Origin: Streptomyces canus 299MFChir4.1
Lineage (GTDB): Bacteria; Actinomycetota; Actinomycetes; Streptomycetales; Streptomycetaceae
Direction of reading: 5' to 3'
Assembly (NCBI RefSeq): GCF_000383615.1
Contig: NZ_KB911586.1
Span: 253,276-317,275, forward strand
DNA: 64,000 bases
Shown here: positions 1 to 7,894 of the stretch, piece by piece
Layout of the letters: every line of letters begins with the position of its first letter
Position numbering within the stretch: position 1 is the first letter of the stretch
Made by a program: the position numbers and the translations under genes
The notes under the pieces: model-generated
What the model saw: only the letters and a program-made list of their open reading frames with translations
Databases searched by the model: none
What the model was told of the DNA's origin: nothing

Positions 1-519
1 GCGGGCGCCGGTCCGGTGCCCGGCGTCACGGCGCCCTCGTCCCCGTCGCCCTCCGCTTCCCCCGCCTCGCGGTACCGCAGGGTCCAGGACCCCGTCGGCT
101 ACTCCGTCGACCTCCCCCAGGGCTGGACCCGCACCGAGAAGCAGGGCCGGTTCGCTCCGGTCGTCGTCTACGACGCTCCCGCCGACGGCCGCCGGCTCCA
201 GGTCTTCCGGATCGCGGAGGACACCCCGGCCCAGTCCCTCGGCCTGGCCGAGAACGACCCTGGCTACGGCTTCAGCCGCCAGCCCGGCTACCGGGTCCTC
301 GACCGCGCCACGGGCGTCACCTGGGCCGAACTCGCCTACCGCTACGACGACTCGGACCTCGGCGCCCGCCAGGTCGTGGACCACCGCTTCCAGGCCGCCG
401 ACGGCACGCTGTACGCGATCCGCGCGGCCGGCCCCGCCTCCCTCACACCCGCCCTGGTGCGCGAGCCGCTCACCAGGGCGCTGGCCTCCTTCTGCCCGGC
501 GGACACGGAGTGCCACTGA
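1..519 (+). CDS. C-terminal part of a membrane-anchored extracytoplasmic protein (5' truncated)
   Basis: The reading frame is open from base 1, so this is the 3' end of a longer gene; the GTG at 16 is probably not the true start. After a Ser/Pro linker, the domain from about residue 20 to the end resembles the C-terminal domain of the protein at 6543-7727. Both begin with an aromatic-rich strand (GYSVDLPQGW here, HFRIARPTDW there), share an RLQVFRI / RLQVYQV strand, a later D.RF.A.DG..YAI segment and a final Cys pair. By analogy the missing part should hold a Pro-rich cytoplasmic region and one transmembrane helix. Function unknown. What is visible is a paralogue pair bracketing this end of the window. 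Confidence 0.75.
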   Translation, partial: AGAGPVPGVTAPSSPSPSASPASRYRRVQDPVGYSVDLPQGWTRTEKQGRFAPVVVYDAPADGRRLQVFRIAEDTPAQSLGLAENDPGYGFSRQPGYRVLDRATGVTWAELAYRYDDSDLGARQVVDHRFQAADGTLYAIRAAGPASLTPALVREPLTRALASFCPADTECH

Positions 520-877
520 GCGGCCGGCCCCTCACCGGAGAGGGCACGGCGGGCGGTGCCGGGCAGCGCGTGAACGCCCCCTGGGGTCCGCCGATCCGCA
601 CCTGCCGGCCCGCCGCGACTCCGCGCGCCGACGCCGCTCCCGATCCCGCATCGCGCAGGAGACACAACTCGCCCGCACCGGGCGGCTCCTGGCCTCGCAG
701 CGCACGTGCGGCCGAGGGGCGGGGCTCTGCTCCCCGGGTCGGACCTCGGGACCGGTGACGGTGTCGCCCTCGACGCCCGCGCGGAGCATCAGCAGGCCGA
801 AGACCGGGTTCAGAAAAGAGGGCACGGCGGCTCCTCGGGTCAACTGGGGGGCAGACTGGGATGGTTGGACCGCCCCT
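520..877. other. Intergenic region without a recognisable gene
   Basis: Between the truncated gene and the MFS exporter lie 358 bases with no convincing coding region. The open frames are rich in Arg/Pro and look like GC-driven shadows. Close to the exporter stop, the bases CGCGATAGT occur twice (at 894-902 and 920-928), which is unusual here but too short to interpret. I see no RNA gene or clear terminator. Confidence 0.5.
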
Positions 878-2284
878 TCAGCGACGGACCGAACGCGATA
901 GTACTCGTTTCCGGTTGGACGCGATAGTGCGCGATTCTCCGGATCGGTCGCGGTGTCCCAGGACCACGACCCCCGTGCACACCAGCACCAGCACGGCGAC
1001 CGTGCGCAGAGCCGGGCCCATGCCGTGCGCGAGGTCGGGGTGGGAGGCCAGCACCGTGCCGGTGACGGCGACCCCGAGAGCCGCTCCGATCTCGCGGGCC
1101 GAGGTGCCGAGACCCGAGGCGAGCCCCGCCCGGTGCGGTGGGAGCGCGGTGGCGACGCCCAGGGTGAGCGCGGGCATGGACAGTCCGGTACCGGCCGAGA
1201 TGACCAGCAGCCAGCAGGCGTACAGCGGGTAGGGCGTCCCGGCGTCCACGGTGGACACGCCCAGCAGGCCGAGGCCGATGAGGGCGAGACCGGTCGCGAT
1301 GACGGGCAGGGGGCGCCCGGCCCAGCGGGTGGCCAGCCTCGGCAGTACCGCCATGCCCACGACGATCGGCAGGATCGCCACGCCGGTGACGGCGGGGCCG
1401 TAGCCCTTCACGCCCTGCAGGTACTGGGAGTTGACGTAGAAGAGGGAGAACAGGCCGAAGAAGCCGGTCGCCAGGCCGAGAGTGGTCGAGCGCAGCCGGG
1501 GCGAGGCGAAGACGCGCGGGTCGAACAGCGGGGTGCGGGAGCGCAGTGAGTGGGCGGTGAAAGCGGTCACGAGGGCCGCGCCGGCCGCGAAGGCGGTCAG
1601 GATGCGCGGTGAGGTCCAGCCGTGCACCGGGCCCTCGATGATGCCGAAGAGGACGGCCACCAGGCCCACCGTGAGCAGCAGGGTGCCGAGCGGGTCGAGG
1701 CGGTGCTGAGGGGCGCGTTCCGTGCGCGGGGTGGTGAGGGCGACGGTGACGGCCAGGAGCGCGGCGAGCGGGACCATGAGCGCGAACAGGGCCCGCCAGG
1801 TGAGGAACTGGCCCACGAGGCCGCCGCCCAGGTTGCCCAGCATGCCGCCGAGGCCGATCGCCAGGGTCCAGGAGGCCATCGCCCGGGCCCGGCCCTCGGG
1901 ACCCGCGAGGCGCAGCAGGATCGACATGGTGGCCGGGGTGATCAGCGCGGCCCCGGCCCCTGAGACGCCCCGGCCGGCGATGAGGAGCGCCGGGCTCTGT
2001 GCGAGGGCGCTGGTGGCGGCACCCGCGGCGAAGAGGCCGAGGCCCGTGAGCAGGGCGCCCTTCTGCCCGTGGCGGTCCCCGAGGGCGCCGGCCGGGATGA
2101 GGAGGGAGGCGAAGACGATGACGTACATGTCGACGGTCCACAGGATCTCGGTGGACGAGGGGTGCAGCGAGGACGAACTCAGCTGCGGGATCAGGAGATT
2201 GATGGCGGCGACCATGCCCTGGGCGACGAGGACGCAGGCGCACAGGGCGAGGAGGGTGGAGCGTTTCAGGGCGTGCGGGGGCAT
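878..2284 (-). CDS. MFS drug exporter, DHA2 type
   Basis: A 468-residue polytopic membrane protein, expected to be a proton-driven efflux pump for small toxic molecules in the cytoplasmic membrane. The N-terminal half has the MFS motif A (GALGDRHGQKG, residues 66-76) between helices 2 and 3. A motif-C-like segment rich in Gly/Pro/Ala follows, and helix-forming stretches continue to about residue 450, enough for roughly 14 helices. The first helix starts at residue 9 and the tail is short and basic. It is transcribed divergently from a LysR-type gene 92 bases away, the usual arrangement for an efflux pump and its own regulator. The substrate cannot be read from the sequence. Confidence 0.88.
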   Translation of the reverse strand: MPPHALKRSTLLALCACVLVAQGMVAAINLLIPQLSSSSLHPSSTEILWTVDMYVIVFASLLIPAGALGDRHGQKGALLTGLGLFAAGAATSALAQSPALLIAGRGVSGAGAALITPATMSILLRLAGPEGRARAMASWTLAIGLGGMLGNLGGGLVGQFLTWRALFALMVPLAALLAVTVALTTPRTERAPQHRLDPLGTLLLTVGLVAVLFGIIEGPVHGWTSPRILTAFAAGAALVTAFTAHSLRSRTPLFDPRVFASPRLRSTTLGLATGFFGLFSLFYVNSQYLQGVKGYGPAVTGVAILPIVVGMAVLPRLATRWAGRPLPVIATGLALIGLGLLGVSTVDAGTPYPLYACWLLVISAGTGLSMPALTLGVATALPPHRAGLASGLGTSAREIGAALGVAVTGTVLASHPDLAHGMGPALRTVAVLVLVCTGVVVLGHRDRSGESRTIASNRKRVLSRSVRR

Positions 2285-2345
2285 GGCTCCTCCGGGGAGC
2301 GGGGTGTCGGTGTGGGTGCCCTGTCACCGTAGGCTCGGGGTGTCC

Positions 2346-2359
2346 TGCACTCCAGTGCA
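2346..2359. promoter_or_regulatory. Inverted repeat in the MFS/LysR intergenic region
   Basis: TGCACT-CC-AGTGCA is a perfect 6+2+6 palindrome, located 18 bases upstream of the LysR-type start codon and within the only gap between the divergent genes. LysR regulators bind dyads in exactly this position. I infer that this is the operator serving both the regulator and the exporter. Confidence 0.55.
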
Positions 2360-2376
2360 AGTTCTGCAAGGGGTCG

Positions 2377-3333
2377 ATGCGTGTGACGCAACTGGATCTG
2401 AATCTGCTGGTCGCCCTGGACGTGCTGCTGGAGGAGCAGAGCGTGGGCGGCGCGGCCCGGCGGCTCCATCTCTCCGAGCCCGCGATGTCCCGCACCCTGG
2501 GCCGGATCCGCAAGGCGCTCGGTGACCCCGTGCTGGTGCGCGCCGGGCGGCAGATGGTGCCGACCCCGCGCGCGCTGGCCGTACGGGCCGAGGTGAGTGC
2601 GGTCGTGGAGCGGGCGCGGGCCCTGTTCACCCAGGGGCGGGACGTCGATCTGCGCACGGTGGAGCGGACGTTCACGGTTCTCGGGTCCGACACCATCGCC
2701 GCGGCCTGCGGTGCGGCGCTCTTTCGGCGGACCGCAGCCGAGGCGCCGGGGGTACGCCTGCGGTTCCTGGCCGAGAGTCATGTGGACGCCCCGCTCCTGC
2801 GCGAGGGCACCGCCGACCTGGAGATCGGCGCCGTCGGCGTCGCGGCCCCCGAGGTGCACGTGGAGACCCTCCACGAGGACCGCATGATGGGGGTCGTACG
2901 GGCCGGACATCCTCTGCTGGAAGGAGAGTTGACGGCCGAGCGGTTCGCGACGGAGGCCGGTCACCTGATCGTGTCCCGGCGGGGCAGGCGGCGCGGGCCG
3001 GTTGACGAGGCGCTCGCCGAACTGGGCCTGGAGCGCCGGGTGGTGGGGGCGGTCGGAACCTTCCCCTCCTCCCTGTTCGTGATCCGGGACACCGACCTCG
3101 TCGGTCTGATCAGTTCCTGGGCGCTGCCGCTGGCCGCCGCGCTGGACCTGGTCACCTTCGACGTGCCGCTGCGACTGCCGCCGCTGCGGCTGGGGCTGGC
3201 CTGGCATCCGCGGCACGACGCCGACCCGGCGCACGCGTGGCTGCGGCGGACGATGCGGGAACTGCTCGCCCAGTGGTCGGGCGGTCAGCTCACCGGGCCG
3301 GACAGCCGCTTCTCGAACCAGTGGTCGCCGTAG
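2377..3333 (+). CDS. LysR-family transcriptional regulator
   Basis: A 318-residue protein with the N-terminal winged helix-turn-helix of LysR regulators (residues about 6-65: one-residue-class match LDLNLLVALDVLLEEQSVGGAARRL, split here as LDLNLLVALD and the HTH helix SVGGAARRLHLSEPAMSRTL). A LysR substrate-binding domain follows, with alternating strands from residue 95 to 300. The ATG at 2377 has AAGGGG only 3 bases upstream; the in-frame GTG at 2383 has better spacing (9 bases), so the true protein may be two residues shorter. It is divergent from the MFS exporter, which it probably controls in response to an exported compound. Its 3' end overlaps the convergent MarR-GNAT gene by 49 bases. 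Confidence 0.88.
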   Translation: MRVTQLDLNLLVALDVLLEEQSVGGAARRLHLSEPAMSRTLGRIRKALGDPVLVRAGRQMVPTPRALAVRAEVSAVVERARALFTQGRDVDLRTVERTFTVLGSDTIAAACGAALFRRTAAEAPGVRLRFLAESHVDAPLLREGTADLEIGAVGVAAPEVHVETLHEDRMMGVVRAGHPLLEGELTAERFATEAGHLIVSRRGRRRGPVDEALAELGLERRVVGAVGTFPSSLFVIRDTDLVGLISSWALPLAAALDLVTFDVPLRLPPLRLGLAWHPRHDADPAHAWLRRTMRELLAQWSGGQLTGPDSRFSNQWSP

Positions 3334-4181
3334 ACGTGATCGGCGTAGGGCGGGATCTCCGTGTAACCGCCCGACCGGTACATCGCCTGCGCCTCGGTGA
3401 GGGACGCGTGGGTGTCGAGGCGCAGGACCGTGAAGCCGCGTGCGGCGGCCTCCCGCTCCAGGGCGGTGAGGAGGCGTCGGGCCAGGCCCAGGCGGCGGGC
3501 GTCCGGGTGCACCCACACATGGCGCAGCTCGCCGACCCGCGGCTCCAGCCGGCGCAGTGCGCCGCAGCCCACGGGGCGGCCCTCCTCGTACGCCACGAAG
3601 AACGCGCCCGCCTCCCCGGAGACCTCCTCGGGGCGCACCAGGTCGGACCTGTCGAAGCCCTCCGGGAAGCGGGCGTCGATGTCGGCGGCGTAGGCGTCGA
3701 GGCAGGCGCGGGCGTCGGGGGCGGCGCCGTCGACCGGGGCCACGGTGATGGCGGCCAGGCGCAGCAGGCGCTGGGCGGTGCTCATCGCCTCGGTGAGCCG
3801 GTCGCGCTGGGCCGTGGTGAGTCCGTCGAGCAGTCCGGCGGCGAGGGCGTCGGCCCGGCGGTTCTGTTCCTTGAGCTCGATCCTTCCGGCGCGGGTCAGC
3901 TCGACCATGCGCAGCCGGCTGTCGTGCGGGTGCACGCTGATCCGGACCAGGCCCTGCGCCTGGAGGGTCTTCGCCATCCTGCTCAGATATCCGGCGTCCA
4001 GCCCGAGCCGGGTCCTGAGCTCGCGCAGCGAGACCCCGTCGCCGATCTCGAACAGCAGCCGCGCCTCGCCGAGCGGGCGGTCCTGGCCGAGGTAGTGGTC
4101 GTCCAGGGCCCCGATACGGCGGGTGAAGTAGCGGTTGAACTGGCGGAACTCCGCCACGTGCTGTGTCGACACCGGGTCCAT
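3285..4181 (-). CDS. MarR-type regulator fused to a GNAT acetyltransferase
   Basis: The 298-residue protein has two parts. Residues about 1-145 form a MarR winged helix-turn-helix (LRELRTRLGLDAGYLSRMAK as recognition region, then the wing with HPHDSRLRMVELT). Residues about 147-298 form a GNAT fold with an acetyl-CoA loop (RRLGLARRL, 229-237) and the late MYRSGGY motif typical of the family. Such fusions are known in actinobacteria; the acetylated substrate is generally unknown. An 8+2+8 palindrome lies three bases upstream of the start codon, so the gene is probably autorepressed. There is no obvious partner operon, as the next gene upstream is divergent. Function of the acetyltransferase half: unassigned. 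Confidence 0.87.
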   Translation of the reverse strand: MDPVSTQHVAEFRQFNRYFTRRIGALDDHYLGQDRPLGEARLLFEIGDGVSLRELRTRLGLDAGYLSRMAKTLQAQGLVRISVHPHDSRLRMVELTRAGRIELKEQNRRADALAAGLLDGLTTAQRDRLTEAMSTAQRLLRLAAITVAPVDGAAPDARACLDAYAADIDARFPEGFDRSDLVRPEEVSGEAGAFFVAYEEGRPVGCGALRRLEPRVGELRHVWVHPDARRLGLARRLLTALEREAAARGFTVLRLDTHASLTEAQAMYRSGGYTEIPPYADHVYGDHWFEKRLSGPVS

Positions 4182-4184
4182 AAT

Positions 4185-4202
4185 CTTTGACTTTAGTCAA
4201 AG
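4185..4202. promoter_or_regulatory. Palindromic operator at the start of the MarR-GNAT gene
   Basis: CTTTGACT-TT-AGTCAAAG is a perfect 8+2+8 inverted repeat, AT-rich against the local background, ending three bases before the start codon of the MarR-GNAT gene. MarR dimers bind palindromes of this size at their own promoters. The position would block transcription or initiation, and it also lies in the divergent gap to the membrane-protein gene at 4322. Confidence 0.7.
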
Positions 4203-4321
4203 GATCGCGCCGGTGTCCATCCATATCCCATTCCGGTTTCCTGTCCCCACCCGCACCCCTATGCTGATGGTTTGTCAACAACTGACGTGAGCAAGGCCTT
4301 TGCACGCATCGGGGGAGTCGT

Positions 4322-6103
4322 GTGACTACTACATCTGTGCCTCGGCAGCCGCAGTCCGCACCACCGGGCCCGGCCACGCCGCCGCACGCCAGTGAGGCCA
4401 CCCGGCTGCTGTGCGCGGGCACCTATCTGGATTCCGGTTACCGGGACCGGGTCATCGAACAGCTCCACCTGAACGAACAGCGGATCGTGGCGCCCTCACT
4501 CGGCCTCGACGCGGCCCGGGTGCTCGCGCACGCGCTGCGCGCCCGGCGCCAGGAGTTGCTGTGGGCCGGGCTGATCCTGGGCCTGTGGGTGATCGGGCTG
4601 CCGCTGACCGGCGGACTGCTGTTCGCGTTCCTCGGCCCCAGCCTGCTGCTCGCGGCCGCCTCCTGGGTCCGGGGCAAGGGCGCGAACCCGCCCCTGTACC
4701 GACGGCTGCCCGCCTTCGTCATGCGCTGGTGGGGGCGTCTCGTCTTCGCGATGTTCCTGATCCTGGCCCTCGTGGTCGCGTTCGGCGGGGGCGACGACGA
4801 CTCGTCGTCCTACGGCGGCTCGGGGTCCTTCGGCGACTCGTACGGCTACGGCGACTCGTACGGCTCCTACGGCGACTCGTCCAGCCCGTCCGATCTGCTG
4901 TTCCCCGACTTCGACGGGGTCAGCGGGCTGATCGGGCCGCTCCAGGCCTGGCTGATGATCGTGATCTTCGCGCTGATCGCGGTGTGTGTGGCCGCTCAGC
5001 GCGGCCAGTTCGCCCGGGCGGTCGGCGCCGAACTGTCCCCGCAGCGCTTCCCGGACGCGGCCGGCGACCCCGCCGAGCGCGCCGAGGGCCAGCGGTTCCA
5101 GCGGCTGAAGCAGCGCATCCGGATCGAGCAGCACGCCCCGCTGGTCATGTACCACGAGAAGCGTCCCTTCTGCGGCGCCGGATTCGCCTACGAGACCTGG
5201 GTGCTCGCCGTCGAACTGCGGCCCGACGGGACGAAGAAGGAACAGCTGCCGCTGAACAACCGCGCGATCCTGGAGAAGATCCGCCCGCTGCTCGAACAGC
5301 TGCGGCTGCCCTCCGAGTTCGCCGGGCACACGGTCCGCGACCGGCTGCGCTGGATGGAGATCGACGAGTGCGTGTTCCTGCCCGCGGAGGGGCTGCGCCG
5401 GCGTGAAGAGGCGCCGTACCACCCGCAGGCCTTCGAGGACCACCGGGCGCGGGCGGTCGAGGAGGGGGCCGAGAAGCGGCGGCACTTCCTGCGGATCCGG
5501 GTCGGCGGCTGGGAGGAGGAACTGGTCGTCACGATCTTCGTGCGCGTTCACACCCAGGGCCGGATGCTCATGCTGGAGATCGCCCCGCATGTGCTGCTGC
5601 CGGTGCGCGAGGACTTCAAGGACGCCGACCGTACGGCCCACACCTACCGGCACAACAACGCGCTCGGCAAGGCGGCCTGGGCGGTGGCCCGGGTGCCGGG
5701 CTCCGCGGCCCGTTCCCTCGTCACCCTCGGCAGGGGCGTGGCGTACGCGTGGAAGCTGCTGACCGGCGGCTACGCGGGCGCGCTGCCCGACGGTCCGGCG
5801 CTGTCGGTGCGGGAGCTCGGTTCGGCGGACGAGGGGTCCCTCTTCCAGGACATGGACGCCTACCGCTACCTCAGGAGCGTGCAGGACCGGGTCGCGCACG
5901 GCGTGCTGACGGCCCTGGCCGAATCCGGTTACCAGACCGGCGAGTTCGTCCAGAAGATCGTGAACATCAACAACGGCGTGCACGTCGAGGGCGGTGTCCA
6001 CGGCAGCACGTTCGCGGCCGGCACGCACGCCTCCGCGTTCTCCACCACCGGCGGCCCGGGGACCGCGTCACAGAAGGGAACCAGCGCTCATGGCAACGGA
6101 TGA
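4322..6103 (+). CDS. Polytopic membrane protein of unknown function with a C-terminal glycine/histidine motif
   Basis: I do not recognise a characterised family for this 593-residue protein. After a Pro-rich start (1-25) and a cytoplasmic segment come hydrophobic helices at about 79-115 (probably two), 140-155 and 207-226. A 35-residue linker of Gly/Ser/Tyr/Asp (156-190) probably lies outside the membrane. Residues 230-510 form a large soluble alpha/beta region. The end carries the motif VHVEGGVHGSTFAAGTHASA (553-572), preceded by an Asn/Ile-rich strand (NINNG). Nearly the same motif opens the next gene product, whose ATG lies inside the last 14 bases of this gene, so the two are translationally coupled. 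Start chosen: GTG at 4322 after GGGGGAG. Confidence 0.7.
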   Translation: MTTTSVPRQPQSAPPGPATPPHASEATRLLCAGTYLDSGYRDRVIEQLHLNEQRIVAPSLGLDAARVLAHALRARRQELLWAGLILGLWVIGLPLTGGLLFAFLGPSLLLAAASWVRGKGANPPLYRRLPAFVMRWWGRLVFAMFLILALVVAFGGGDDDSSSYGGSGSFGDSYGYGDSYGSYGDSSSPSDLLFPDFDGVSGLIGPLQAWLMIVIFALIAVCVAAQRGQFARAVGAELSPQRFPDAAGDPAERAEGQRFQRLKQRIRIEQHAPLVMYHEKRPFCGAGFAYETWVLAVELRPDGTKKEQLPLNNRAILEKIRPLLEQLRLPSEFAGHTVRDRLRWMEIDECVFLPAEGLRRREEAPYHPQAFEDHRARAVEEGAEKRRHFLRIRVGGWEEELVVTIFVRVHTQGRMLMLEIAPHVLLPVREDFKDADRTAHTYRHNNALGKAAWAVARVPGSAARSLVTLGRGVAYAWKLLTGGYAGALPDGPALSVRELGSADEGSLFQDMDAYRYLRSVQDRVAHGVLTALAESGYQTGEFVQKIVNINNGVHVEGGVHGSTFAAGTHASAFSTTGGPGTASQKGTSAHGNG

Positions 6104-6446
6104 ACCGGGCGTCAGCATCAGCGGCGGTGTCCACGGCAGCACCTTCGCGATCGGCAGCCACGCACACGCCGAGAGCCACCACGGCACGGCGCCCCAGCGG
6201 GACGAGACCGCCGAGGCGCTCCTGACCGCCGTACGGGAACTCCGTGAGGACCTCACGCGACTGCGGGCCACCGACGAGACGGCCGCGCTGGACACCGCGC
6301 TGGCCGAGACGGAGGAGGAGATCGTCGCCACGGGGCAGGCGGGGCCGACCCGTCGGGAACGCCTGCGGGCCCTGCTGGACGACTCGCAGGCGCTGGTCGG
6401 CCTGGTCGCGTCGGCGGGGGCGGTGGCCGGACTGCTGGGGTTGTGA
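6090..6446 (+). CDS. Small protein with N-terminal shared motif, coiled coil and hydrophobic tail
   Basis: A 118-residue protein starting at ATG 6090, with AGAAGGGA 11 bases upstream; the start lies within the previous gene (14-base overlap). Layout: residues 8-27 VSISGGVHGSTFAIGSHAHA, almost identical to the C-terminal motif of the upstream membrane protein; residues 36-80 charged heptad-like helix (probable coiled coil); residues 101-118 a hydrophobic Ala/Gly/Leu/Val tail ending the protein, suited to membrane insertion. No family is recognised with certainty; the coiled-coil plus hydrophobic-tail layout recalls short Streptomyces proteins of unknown function. The shared motif and coupling suggest that it partners the upstream protein. 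Confidence 0.7.
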   Translation: MATDEPGVSISGGVHGSTFAIGSHAHAESHHGTAPQRDETAEALLTAVRELREDLTRLRATDETAALDTALAETEEEIVATGQAGPTRRERLRALLDDSQALVGLVASAGAVAGLLGL

Positions 6447-6542
6447 GCGAGGGCGTACGGTGCCGGTCTGCGAAGGACGCGGTGAGCCGTCCCGCCCGGC
6501 ATCGGGGCGAACGGGGGACGCGGTGAGTGGGAAGGGGACGCC

Positions 6543-7727
6543 ATGAGCGGGGGAGTGCGGTACTGGAACGAGGAGACGCAGCGGTGGGAGGACGGGGACG
6601 GGAGCCGGACGGTGACCGGTCCCATCACTCCGCCGCCGGCGCCCCGGCCGGACGCGGTGCCGCCCACCGAGGGGACCGCCGCTCCTTCCGCGGAGCCGAC
6701 CGCGCCCGTGTGGCCGCCGGCGGCCGGTTCGGAGACGGTCCCTGACACGGCCGCGGGGCCCGGCTCCGCGCAACCGCCGGCGTCCTCCGCGCCCGCCTCG
6801 CCGCCCCCGCCCGCCCCTCCCGCCGGCTGGCCGGGCGCCGGAGGCGGCAGCACCTGGCACGGACCCGGCGATCCCGGCGCCCCCACTGGCGGCTGGTCCT
6901 CCGTCGAGCAGCTCGGTGGCGGATCCGTCCCGTCGGCCGAGTGGTCGGGGGCCGCCTGGTCGACCGCCGGTCAGCCGGCCGTCACCGAGCCCCCCGCGGG
7001 GAGAGACCGCCGGCTCCTGTGGTCCGCGCTCGCCGGGGTCGCCGCCGTCGGTGTCACCGTGACCCTGGTGCTGACGCTGGTCGTCGGCGGCGGGGACGAG
7101 GACGACAAGGCCGGCGACGTGAGCCCGACGCCCACGGGGGCCGTCTCGCAGCAGAGCGGCCCCGACGGGTCGCCGCCTCCCTCGCAGACCCCCTCGCCGA
7201 CCGAGGACACGGCGTCCCCGCTCGCCTCGACGCCCCAACTCCCCGCCGGATACGAGCTGTACGAGGACGAGGAGCACTTCCGTATCGCCCGGCCCACGGA
7301 CTGGGCACGCACCACCGTGGCCTCCCAGTTCGGCATCGACGTGGTCAACTACCGCAGCCCGGACGGCGAACACCGGCTGCAGGTGTACCAGGTCGCGGAG
7401 GAGTCCCCGGAGGCGTCCTTCGAGCTGTACCTCTCCGCCGACACCCGCAAGCCGGACGGCTTCGAGAAGCTGGACCTCCGGCCCGTCGAGGCGGACGGGT
7501 TCACCGGCGAACGGCTGGAGTACCGGGCCGACTCCCTCGGCGGTGAGCCGGACATCGGCGCCTGGCACGTCTACGACGAGCGGTTCGTCGCCCAGGACGG
7601 CAATATCTACGCGATTGCCGCGTACGGCCCGGACAGCGACGGCGGCCAGGACGAACTGGAACTCCTGACCACCGCTCTCTCCGGTTTCTGCGCGCCCTAC
7701 GCCTGCGACGCGGCGTCGATCGACTGA
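6543..7727 (+). CDS. Single-pass membrane protein with Pro-rich cytoplasmic region and extracytoplasmic domain
   Basis: A 394-residue protein with an N-terminal short aromatic motif (GGVRYWNEETQRWEDG, 3-18), a long Pro/Ala/Gly-rich disordered segment to about 150, one transmembrane helix (159-182), a Ser/Pro/Thr linker, and a soluble domain (237-394) with two Cys near the end. The last domain matches the truncated protein at the left edge of the window. The start is ATG 6543 with GGGAAGGGG just upstream. The topology (cytoplasmic N terminus, domain outside) is inferred from the basic residues before the helix. No enzymatic motif is visible and the function is unknown. It lies 96 bases after the two-gene shared-motif locus and could be co-transcribed with it. 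Confidence 0.75.
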   Translation: MSGGVRYWNEETQRWEDGDGSRTVTGPITPPPAPRPDAVPPTEGTAAPSAEPTAPVWPPAAGSETVPDTAAGPGSAQPPASSAPASPPPPAPPAGWPGAGGGSTWHGPGDPGAPTGGWSSVEQLGGGSVPSAEWSGAAWSTAGQPAVTEPPAGRDRRLLWSALAGVAAVGVTVTLVLTLVVGGGDEDDKAGDVSPTPTGAVSQQSGPDGSPPPSQTPSPTEDTASPLASTPQLPAGYELYEDEEHFRIARPTDWARTTVASQFGIDVVNYRSPDGEHRLQVYQVAEESPEASFELYLSADTRKPDGFEKLDLRPVEADGFTGERLEYRADSLGGEPDIGAWHVYDERFVAQDGNIYAIAAYGPDSDGGQDELELLTTALSGFCAPYACDAASID

Positions 7728-7844
7728 ACCGGCGCCCCTTTCCTTCCTGTTTGTCCGCATTTTCAGTGAGCCAGCACACGTTCGGGCACCGATTGCGCAT
7801 GCAATCGAGGCGCCGGGGAATGCGACGACGGTCCCCGTGAGTGA

Positions 7845-7860
7845 CACCTGTGTGACACAG
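7845..7860. promoter_or_regulatory. Dyad upstream of the betaine operon
   Basis: The gap before betB contains CTGTGT-G-ACACAG (7848-7860), a perfect 6+1+6 dyad. It lies inside the repeated unit GTGACAC (7841-7847 and 7852-7858). The 13 bases CACCTGTGTGACA at 7845-7857 recur, as their reverse complement, at 59097-59109 in front of the secreted amidase gene. A regulator-binding role is inferred from position only. Confidence 0.4.
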
Positions 7861-7894
7861 GGGAACCGAACAGGAACGGAAGGCAACACCGATC

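Noticed and set aside
4801..4890. Repeated GGCGACTCGTACGG units resembling a tandem DNA repeat
   Set aside because: They encode the Gly/Ser/Tyr/Asp linker of the membrane protein at 4322 and stay in frame; low-complexity protein rather than a DNA element.
4496..6028. Long open frame on the minus strand opposite the membrane protein
   Set aside because: Composition is Gly/Arg/Gln/His-rich and follows the GC bias of the plus-strand gene; it is an antisense shadow with no ribosome site.
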